Part shown: piece by piece, positions 7,359-13,680 of the stretch
Layout of the letters: every line of letters begins with the position of its first letter
How positions within the stretch are numbered: position 1 is the stretch's first letter
Made by a program: the position numbers and the translations under genes
Notes under the pieces: model-generated
Told to the model about the DNA's origin: nothing
The model's input: the letters and a program-made list of their open reading frames with translations, nothing else
The model's database searches: none
Source of the DNA: JAVVHH01 sp032249615
GTDB taxonomy: Bacteria > Pseudomonadota > Alphaproteobacteria > Acetobacterales > Acetobacteraceae
NCBI GenBank assembly: GCA_032249615.1
Contig: JAVVHH010000043.1
Location: 1 to 26,341 of the forward strand
Length of the DNA stretch: 26,341 nucleotides
Direction of reading: 5' to 3'

Positions 7359-8219
7359 ATGCAGTTCTGGCTGATCCAGACGTTGAACAGCGTCGCGTTC
7401 GGCGGGCTGCTGTTCCTGCTCGCGGCCGGGTTCTCGCTGATCTTCGGGTTGTTGCGGATTCCCAACCTCGCGCACGGCGCATTGTTCATGCTGGGGGCCT
7501 ATCTGGGCGCCACGTTGCTGGGGCTTGACTGGCCGCTCTGGGCCGCCGCGCTGGCAGTGGCGATCGGGGTGGGCGCGTTTGGGGCGGTGCTGGAGCGGCT
7601 GCTGCTGCGCCGGCTGGCCGGCAACGAGCAAGGCCAGGTGCTGGTGACGCTGGGCATCGCCTTCATCATCGCCGATTTCTGCCTCAGCACCTGGGGCGGC
7701 GATCCGATGCCGTTGGCAAGCCCGGCTTCGCTCAGCCGGCCGCTGCGCCTGTTCGGCTATGCGTTCCCCACGTACCGCCTCGTCGTGCTTGTAGTCGCAG
7801 TGGTCGCGCTGGTGTTGCTCGTGCTGCTGCTGAACTACACGCGGCTCGGCGCCATGATCCGGGCGGGGGTAGATGACCGGATGATGGCCAGAGGCGTCGG
7901 GATCCGTGTCGGCGCGCTGTTCAACACGGTGTTCTTCCTGGGCGCCGCGCTGGCCGGCTTCGGCGGGGTCGTGGGCGGGCCGATCCTGTCCGCCTATCCT
8001 GGGCTCGACACCGACATGCTGCCGCTGGCGCTGATCGTCGTGATCCTGGGCGGCGTCGGCAGTCTCGGGGGCGCGCTCGTCGGCAGTTTCCTGATCGGCT
8101 TCATCTACAATTTCGGCAACGCGCTACTGCCTGACTTCGCCTATGTCGTCTTGTTCCTGCCGATGGTGCTGGCGCTGGTGTTCAAACCCGAAGGCTTGTT
8201 CGGGCGGGCCGCCCCTTGA
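7359..8219 (+). CDS. livH: Branched-chain amino acid-type ABC transporter permease, LivH family (transporter 1)
   Basis: The 286-residue, eight-helix inner-membrane permease carries the LivH signatures FGLLRIPNLAHGALFMLGAYLG (about 28-49), the cytoplasmic coupling region RLGAMIRAGVDD...GVGIRV (about 160-185) and GGVGSLGGALVGSFLIG (about 230-246). It starts five bases after the binding-protein stop and ends in a TTGA overlap with the next permease. It pairs with that LivM-type subunit to form the channel. The family name is certain; the transported compound is not necessarily a branched-chain amino acid. Confidence 0.93.
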   Translation: MQFWLIQTLNSVAFGGLLFLLAAGFSLIFGLLRIPNLAHGALFMLGAYLGATLLGLDWPLWAAALAVAIGVGAFGAVLERLLLRRLAGNEQGQVLVTLGIAFIIADFCLSTWGGDPMPLASPASLSRPLRLFGYAFPTYRLVVLVVAVVALVLLVLLLNYTRLGAMIRAGVDDRMMARGVGIRVGALFNTVFFLGAALAGFGGVVGGPILSAYPGLDTDMLPLALIVVILGGVGSLGGALVGSFLIGFIYNFGNALLPDFAYVVLFLPMVLALVFKPEGLFGRAAP

Positions 8220-9166
8220 GGATCATCCCCGTCGCCCTCGTCATCATTGCGGCGCTGGCTGTCCTGCCCTGGCTGTTGCCGGGTGCGTTCTACGTGGCGA
8301 TCGCGACGCACGTCCTGGTCGCCGCGGTGCTCGCGCTCAGCCTCAACATCCTGATCGGCTACTGCGGCATGTCCTCGCTGGGGCATGCCGTCTACCTGGG
8401 CGTGCCGGCCTATGCCTATGCCTGGCTGATGGCCAATACCGGCCTGGGCGTCACCGCTTCCGCCATCCTGGCCGTGCTGTGCGGAACGGTGTTGGCGGCG
8501 GGCTTCGGCGTGCTGGCGCTGCGGGCGGCGGGGCTGGGCTTCCTGATGATCACGCTGGCGTTGGGGCAGGTGGTCTGGGGGCTGTCCTACCGCTGGGTCT
8601 GGCTGACCGGGGGCGACAACGGGCTGCGGGCGGCGCGGCCGGTGTTGCCGGGCATCGACCTGATGCAGCCGCGGTCGTTTTACTATTTGGTGGCGCTGGT
8701 CTTCCTGCTCGCGCTGGCGGCGCTGTGGCAGCTTTCCCGGTCGCCTTTCGCCGCATGTTTGCGGGGCTCGCGCGACCAGCCGCGGCGCATGCGCATGCTG
8801 GGGCATCCGGTGTGGCTGATGCAGTGGGCGGCTTTCGTGCTGGCCGGGTTCTGGGGTTCGATCGCTGGGCTGCTCTACATCTGGGATTACGGGTTCATCA
8901 GCCCGCAGACCATGTCGTTGCAGCAATCGGCCGAGGTGCTGCTGATGGTGGTGCTCGGCGGCGCCGGCACGCTCGCAGGTCCCGTGGCCGGCGCGGCCGT
9001 GATCACGGTCGTGAAGACGGTGATCAGCTCCTACGTGGACCGGTGGTCGGCCCTGCTCGGGCTCATCTTCATCGTGGCCGTGATGTTCATGCCGCGGGGC
9101 CTGGTGCCCGGTCTGGCGCCGCTTTTCTCGCGCCGCACGCCGCGACGTGCGCCGGCCCGGGCCTGA
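8216..9166 (+). CDS. livM: Branched-chain amino acid-type ABC transporter permease, LivM family (transporter 1)
   Basis: The 316-residue polytopic membrane protein has LivM hallmarks: LSLNILIGYCGMSSLGHAVYLGVPAY (about 41-66), a VWLTGGDNGLR loop, the EAA-like coupling segment RGSRDQPRRMRMLGHPV (about 182-198) and GGAGTLAGPVAGAAV near residues 247-261. The start is a TTG whose last two bases overlap the previous stop (TTGA), indicating translational coupling; no ATG or GTG fits the conserved N-terminus. The tail is Arg- and Pro-rich. Confidence 0.9.
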   Translation: MRIIPVALVIIAALAVLPWLLPGAFYVAIATHVLVAAVLALSLNILIGYCGMSSLGHAVYLGVPAYAYAWLMANTGLGVTASAILAVLCGTVLAAGFGVLALRAAGLGFLMITLALGQVVWGLSYRWVWLTGGDNGLRAARPVLPGIDLMQPRSFYYLVALVFLLALAALWQLSRSPFAACLRGSRDQPRRMRMLGHPVWLMQWAAFVLAGFWGSIAGLLYIWDYGFISPQTMSLQQSAEVLLMVVLGGAGTLAGPVAGAAVITVVKTVISSYVDRWSALLGLIFIVAVMFMPRGLVPGLAPLFSRRTPRRAPARA

Positions 9167-9170
9167 GGCG

Positions 9171-9914
9171 ATGACGACTCCGGCGCTGCAGGTCGAGGGG
9201 CTGTGCAAATCGTTCGGCGGCGTTGCCGCGACCCAAGGCGTTTCGCTCACCGTCATGCCGGGCGAGCGGCGGTTGCTGATCGGGCCGAACGGCGCCGGCA
9301 AGACCACGCTGTTCAACCTCATATGCGGCGATCTGCGGGCGGATGCGGGCAGCGTGCAGGTGTTCGGCCAAGAGTTGCACGGCCTGCCGGTCCGGGCGCG
9401 GGCGCGGGCCGGCTTGGGGCGGACCTACCAGGTGCTGACGCTGTTCCCGGGCGAGACGCTGCTGCACAACGTCGCGTTGGCGGCCATCGGCACCAGCACG
9501 CTCGGTTGGATCCCGTGGGGATCGTTTGCGCGCCGGCATGACGTCAACGCGCGGGCGCTGGCCGCGTTGGAGACGGTCGGGCTGCAGGACCAAGCCGGGC
9601 GCGTCGCGGCGGAGACGTCGTACGGCGAACGGCGCCGGCTCGAGCTCGCGATGGTGCTGGCGCAACAGCCCCGGCTGCTGCTGCTGGACGAGCCGCTCGC
9701 CGGGCTTTCGGCGGAGGAGCGGGTGACCGTGCGCGCCGTGCTCGAGGCGCTGCCGCGAACGGTTTCGATCGTGCTGATCGAACACGACATGGACGTCGCG
9801 CTCGCGCTCGCGGACCGCATCACCCTGCTCAATTTCGGCTCGGTCGTGCTGGAAGGCACGCGTGCGGAGGTGGTCGCCGACCCCCGGACGCGGGAGGTGT
9901 ATTTCGGTGGCTGA
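9171..9914 (+). CDS. livG: ABC transporter ATPase, LivG family (transporter 1)
   Basis: The 247-residue cytoplasmic ATPase has Walker A GPNGAGKT (38-45), a Q-loop in LGRTYQVLTLFP, the LivG-type signature TSYGERRRLELAM in place of LSGGQ, Walker B LLLLDEPLAGLS and the H-loop VLIEHDMD. It is somewhat shorter than E. coli LivG. ATG 9171 is preferred over a GTG eight codons upstream because conserved sequence begins there and the longer form would overlap livM. It energises uptake together with the adjacent LivF subunit and overlaps that gene by eight bases. Confidence 0.93.
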   Translation: MTTPALQVEGLCKSFGGVAATQGVSLTVMPGERRLLIGPNGAGKTTLFNLICGDLRADAGSVQVFGQELHGLPVRARARAGLGRTYQVLTLFPGETLLHNVALAAIGTSTLGWIPWGSFARRHDVNARALAALETVGLQDQAGRVAAETSYGERRRLELAMVLAQQPRLLLLDEPLAGLSAEERVTVRAVLEALPRTVSIVLIEHDMDVALALADRITLLNFGSVVLEGTRAEVVADPRTREVYFGG

Positions 9915-10614
9915 CGCGCTCGTCCTGCACGAGATCGACGCGGTCTATGGCGACAGCCACGTGCTGCACGGCGTGAGCCTAACTCTCGGCGAAGGCCGGC
10001 TGTTGGCATTGCTAGGGCGCAACGGCGCCGGCAAGACGACCTGCATGGGCGCGATCATGGGCTTCGTGCGCGTGCGGGGCGGCAGCGTCAGCGTGTTCGG
10101 CGAGCGGCTGCGCGCGCTGGTGCCCGAGCAGGTCGTGCGTCAGGGCGTGTCCATCGTGCCGCAGGGGCGGCGCATCTTTCCGTCGCTGACCGTCCGCGAG
10201 AACCTGGCAGTGGCCGCCCGGAAGGTCCGTGGTGCCGCCTGGACGGCCGAGCGGGTGTTCGACACCTTCCCGCGCCTGCGCGAGCGGGCGTCGCAACGGG
10301 CCGGGCTGCTGTCCGGCGGCGAGCAGCAGATGCTGGCGATCGGCCGCGCGCTGATGGGAAATCCGCGCGTGCTGCTGTTGGACGAGCCGTCGGAAGGGCT
10401 CGCCCCGAAGATGGTCACCGAGATCGGCGAGACGATCGCGGCGCTCAAGCGCGAGGGTCTGTCGATGATCCTGGTCGAGCAGAACGTGCATCTCGCGCTG
10501 TCCCTGGCCGACGACGTCGCGGTGCTGAATACCGGCCGGGTCGTCATGCAGGGTGATGCGGCGGCGCTGGCTGCCGACCACGAGACGATCAACCGCCATC
10601 TCGGCGTGTTCTGA
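9907..10614 (+). CDS. livF: ABC transporter ATPase, LivF family (transporter 1)
   Basis: The 235-residue ATPase has Walker A GRNGAGKT (37-44), the LivF hallmark VPQGRRIFPSLTVRENL, the signature LSGGEQQMLAIGRALM, Walker B LLLDEPSEGLAP and the H-loop VEQNVH. The start is GTG 9907 (M-ADALVLHEIDAVYG), inside the end of livG, matching the compact coupling of the operon. The amidohydrolase follows after 11 bases, so the operon continues. Confidence 0.93.
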   Translation: MADALVLHEIDAVYGDSHVLHGVSLTLGEGRLLALLGRNGAGKTTCMGAIMGFVRVRGGSVSVFGERLRALVPEQVVRQGVSIVPQGRRIFPSLTVRENLAVAARKVRGAAWTAERVFDTFPRLRERASQRAGLLSGGEQQMLAIGRALMGNPRVLLLDEPSEGLAPKMVTEIGETIAALKREGLSMILVEQNVHLALSLADDVAVLNTGRVVMQGDAAALAADHETINRHLGVF

Positions 10615-10625
10615 AGGAGAGTTCG

Positions 10626-11693
10626 TTGGCAGACGAGACCAATCATTACGGCGCCACCGCCGCGCGGACGCATGGCCGACCCGGCCGCGACGTGCGTCCC
10701 CGCAGCGTCACCATCGACATGCACTCGCACGTCATGGTGCCGGAGGCGGCCGCGCTGACGCAGCCGCACGTTGACTTGAGCAAGGTGCCGCTGGCGCATT
10801 TCGCGACCGAGCCGACCAAGGCGTTGAACCGCAAGCAGGACCAGGACCGCCGGCCGAACATGGTCGATCTCGGCGTCCGCCTGGCCGACATGGACGCGGC
10901 CGGCATCGACGTGCAGATCATCATGCCGCCGCCGCCGCAGTGCACCTATACCGTGCCGCTCGAGATCGGGATTAAGGCGGCGCGAATCGTCAACGCGGGC
11001 TTGGCCGCGTTCGCCGCGCAGAAGCCGGAGCGTTTCGCCGCGATCGGCACGGTGCCGATGCAGGACGGCAAGGCGGCGGCGGACGAGCTCGAGCGGAGCA
11101 TGCGCGAGGACGGCATGAAGGGCGCGCACATTCTGACCAGCGTGAACGGCCTCGAGCTGTCGGACCCGCAATTCGCCCCGTTCTGGGAGAAAGCCGAAGA
11201 GCTGGGCGCGGTGGTTCTGATCCATCCGAACGGCTTCACCGAGGCCAGCCGGATGACCCGGTTCTACTTCAACAACGTCATCGGCAACCCGCTCGAGACG
11301 ACGCTTGCGCTGCACTATCTGATTTTCGACGGCGTGCTCGCGCGGCATCCCGGGCTGAAGCTGATCGCGGTGCACGGTGGCGGCTATCTCGGCGGCTATT
11401 CCGGCCGGATCGACCACGCGTGGGGCGCCCGCTCGGACGCGCGCGGGGAGCTCAAGGAGCCGCCGACGACGTATCTCAAGCGCGTCTACGTCGACTCCGT
11501 GGTCTTCACGCCGCACCAGTTGCGGCATCTGATCGAGGTGTTCGGCCCTGATCACGTCCTGATGGGCACCGATTACCCGTACGACATGGCCGAGAGCGAC
11601 CCGGTGAGTCACCTCGCCTCGGCCGGGTTGGACGAAGCGACCTTCGCCAAGATCGCCGGGGGTAATGCACAGGCGCTGTTCGGCCTGAGCTAG
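10626..11693 (+). CDS. ACMSD-like amidohydrolase (PF04909 family), probable decarboxylase or hydrolase
   Basis: The 355-residue metal-dependent amidohydrolase has an HxH motif (H33 and H35 in DMHSHV), H200 in LIHPNGF, H250 in AVHGGGY and D316 in MGTDYPYD. The spacings H200-H250-D316 (50 and 66 residues) closely match those I recall for alpha-amino-beta-carboxymuconate-semialdehyde decarboxylase (H177, H228, D294), so a zinc-dependent non-oxidative decarboxylase acting on a ring-derived acid is a fair guess; hydrolases also occur in the family. The start is a TTG preceded by AAGGAGAG; no ATG or GTG lies near. It is the last gene of the transporter 1 operon. Its stop overlaps the stop of the convergent monooxygenase by four bases (CTAG). 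Confidence 0.88.
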   Translation: MADETNHYGATAARTHGRPGRDVRPRSVTIDMHSHVMVPEAAALTQPHVDLSKVPLAHFATEPTKALNRKQDQDRRPNMVDLGVRLADMDAAGIDVQIIMPPPPQCTYTVPLEIGIKAARIVNAGLAAFAAQKPERFAAIGTVPMQDGKAAADELERSMREDGMKGAHILTSVNGLELSDPQFAPFWEKAEELGAVVLIHPNGFTEASRMTRFYFNNVIGNPLETTLALHYLIFDGVLARHPGLKLIAVHGGGYLGGYSGRIDHAWGARSDARGELKEPPTTYLKRVYVDSVVFTPHQLRHLIEVFGPDHVLMGTDYPYDMAESDPVSHLASAGLDEATFAKIAGGNAQALFGLS

Positions 11694-12895
11694 AAGTCGA
11701 GCAGGGCCGTTTCCGTCATCACCGCCGCGGGTGTGTGGTGGCGGGCGGCGGCCTGGCGCTCCTCGTCCGTGCTCTGCTGGGCCTGCATGTAGGCGCCCAG
11801 ATGCCGTCCCCGGCGCAGCAGCCGCCGCCCGGCCGGCAGCCGCTCGGACTGGTAGCGCTCGAGCGCCGCGGGCAGGCCGGGCGCGTTGGCGAGCGCGGCG
11901 GCCAGGCTGGCCGCGTCCTCGGCTGCCTTCGTCACGCCGGCCCCGACATGCGGCCGCACCACGAAGGCCGCGTCGCCCAACAGCGCGACCCGGTCCCACG
12001 CGATCCGCGTCGATTCCAAGTCATAGATCGGCTGCAGAAAGGGGAGGGCGGTCGCCGCGACGACGTTGGCGAAGATCGGCGCGAGCGTTCGCCGCGCCGC
12101 CTCTCGCATGGAGGCGGTGACCTCTGGCCGGATCAGGGGCGGAGGGATCGACAGGCTGTGGGTCTGGCCCCGCGCATCCGTGAGCAGGTCCGGCAGCGCC
12201 CCGGCCTCGTCAGCCGGTCGATACCAGACGAAATTGAACCGACGGTGACCCGGCCGTAGATCGTTGTTCTCGCCCGCGACGGGATAGCCGAGCATCTGCT
12301 CACCAGGCGGCAGGCAAAAGCTGAATCGGCCAAAGATGTCTGGCGCGACCGCCGATTCGGCGAGCAGCCCGCGCCAGGCCACATAACCGGCATAGACCGG
12401 AGCGATTTCGGGCGCGAGCAAATGGCGCACCATCGAGCGCACGCCATCTGCGCCGATCAGCAGATCGCCCGCCGCCTGCCGCCCGTCGGCGAAGATCGCC
12501 CGCACGCCGTCCGGATGCTGCTCGATGGCGCTCAACTCCGCCGCGTGCCGGTAGCACTCGTCCGGGAAGGCCGCGCGGAGCATGCGGAACAGGCGGTCCC
12601 ACGAGGTCGCGACCTGTGCGCAGGGAAAGCTGCCGATCACGCGGCCATCCGCTCCAAGCGTCACCCGCTCCTCTACCGCGACGCCGAAATCTCGTTCGGC
12701 ATCCAAGCCGAGCCGCTCGAGGATCGCGCGCAACTCCGGATGGGTGATGATCCCCGCGCCGCGGCTGGCGAGCGGCGTCGGCACGCGCTCGAATACGGTC
12801 GCGTCCCAACCCTGCCGCCGCAGGAACAAAGCGGCGAACAAGCCACCGATGGAGCCACCGATGATGATCGCGCGCCGAGGCGCACCGGATGCCAC
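11690..12895 (-). CDS. FAD-dependent aromatic hydroxylase, 2,6-dihydroxypyridine 3-monooxygenase-like
   Basis: The 401-residue class A flavoprotein monooxygenase has the dinucleotide motif IIGGSIGG (11-18), the DG motif LLIGADGVRSMVR (145-157) and the GD motif VALLGDAAFVVRPHVGAG (303-320). Between these it shows YAGYVAWRG (168-176), MLGYPVAGE (201-209) and FNFVWYR (220-226). These correspond well to the sequence of Arthrobacter 2,6-dihydroxypyridine 3-hydroxylase as I remember it, including the unusual PRPH-type segment after the GD motif. It would hydroxylate a hydroxylated aromatic or pyridine ring using NAD(P)H and oxygen. The start is GTG 12895, which leaves a 32-base gap to tetR. Substrate identity is inference. 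Confidence 0.88.
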   Translation of the reverse strand: MASGAPRRAIIIGGSIGGLFAALFLRRQGWDATVFERVPTPLASRGAGIITHPELRAILERLGLDAERDFGVAVEERVTLGADGRVIGSFPCAQVATSWDRLFRMLRAAFPDECYRHAAELSAIEQHPDGVRAIFADGRQAAGDLLIGADGVRSMVRHLLAPEIAPVYAGYVAWRGLLAESAVAPDIFGRFSFCLPPGEQMLGYPVAGENNDLRPGHRRFNFVWYRPADEAGALPDLLTDARGQTHSLSIPPPLIRPEVTASMREAARRTLAPIFANVVAATALPFLQPIYDLESTRIAWDRVALLGDAAFVVRPHVGAGVTKAAEDAASLAAALANAPGLPAALERYQSERLPAGRRLLRRGRHLGAYMQAQQSTDEERQAAARHHTPAAVMTETALLDF

Positions 12896-12916
12896 GTGGA
12901 TCGTCCAACCCTCTAT

Positions 12917-12934
12917 TTATCGAACGATCATCGA
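12917..12934. promoter_or_regulatory. Candidate TetR-type operator between tetR and the FAD monooxygenase
   Basis: TTATCGAACGATCATCGA shares TTATCGA with the reverse complement of the site before the CocE gene and keeps a CGATC core. It overlaps the last codons of tetR and lies about 20 bases before the monooxygenase start, a position suited to controlling a promoter for that gene. Its symmetry is imperfect, so confidence is moderate. Confidence 0.4.
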
Positions 12935-13629
12935 ACTGCGGCGCGCTTCCTGTCAACCCGGCCTGGTTCGCCGCCCAGCAGCGCCCGAACCGTGGTGGGC
13001 AGCCCGTTCAGCAGTGCGTCCACACTGGTTTCGATGAAAGAGGCCAGGGTCACCTCGCTCTCCTGCCCGTACACTTCGCGGCGCTGGCCGTAGTAGAAGA
13101 TGCCCCCGTGGAACAGCCAGCAGAGCTCGATCTCTTCGGCGCTGATCGGATGCGTGTCCGGGCTCGGCAGGTCATGCGCTTGCCGCAGCGCTTCGGCCAA
13201 TCGGCGCAGCAGGTGATGCTCCACGAAGGTGATCCACCACTGGTTCATCTCGAGCCCCCGCAGTCCGGCGAACAGGTAGATGCGGATCCATTCCGGCGTG
13301 AACACGGCGCGGGTGAATTGCGTATAGAAGTTGATCAGCCGATCCCGGATCGGCTTGGCCGGGTCGCTCAAGGCGCGCTCCCAATCCGGCTGCCAGCGGG
13401 TGAGATAGACTTCCTGATAGACGGCCTGAATCAGGTCTTCCTTGGACGGGAAGTAGCGGTAGATGAGGGGTTGCGTGACTTGCAGCCGCCGCGCCAGTTC
13501 CCGTGTGCCGCCGTCGAACCCGACCTCGGCGAAATAGCGCACGGCGGCATCGAGGATCTGCCGCTTGCGGTCGCCCGGGGCGAGCCGTTGGCTGCGGGTC
13601 CGTTCCGGCTTGTCGCGTGTCTCACCCAT
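12928..13629 (-). CDS. TetR/AcrR family transcriptional regulator
   Basis: The 233-residue protein has a TetR N-terminal domain: RKRQILDAAVRYFAEVGFDGGTRELARRLQ then VTQPLIYRYFPSKEDLIQAVY, with the helix-turn-helix at about residues 43-62. The C-terminal ligand domain (about 80-215) is helical and aromatic-rich (RLINFYTQFTRAVFTPEWIRIYLFAGLRG), as in regulators that bind hydrophobic or aromatic effectors. The basic N-terminal extension is about 18 residues. It lies between the amidase (51 bases upstream) and the FAD monooxygenase (32 bases downstream), on the same strand as both. By position it is the likely controller of this catabolic cluster, probably a repressor released by a pathway compound. 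Confidence 0.93.
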   Translation of the reverse strand: MGETRDKPERTRSQRLAPGDRKRQILDAAVRYFAEVGFDGGTRELARRLQVTQPLIYRYFPSKEDLIQAVYQEVYLTRWQPDWERALSDPAKPIRDRLINFYTQFTRAVFTPEWIRIYLFAGLRGLEMNQWWITFVEHHLLRRLAEALRQAHDLPSPDTHPISAEEIELCWLFHGGIFYYGQRREVYGQESEVTLASFIETSVDALLNGLPTTVRALLGGEPGRVDRKRAAVR

Positions 13630-13680
13630 CGCCCGGTGCTACCGCGCCATGGTTCGGAGCGGAAGGGCAGGCCCGGGGCG

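Noticed and set aside
4358..7482. Leftward open frames of more than 500 codons across the CocE and binding-protein genes
   Set aside because: They are antisense to genes with complete family signatures and read as Arg/His/Ala-rich nonsense.
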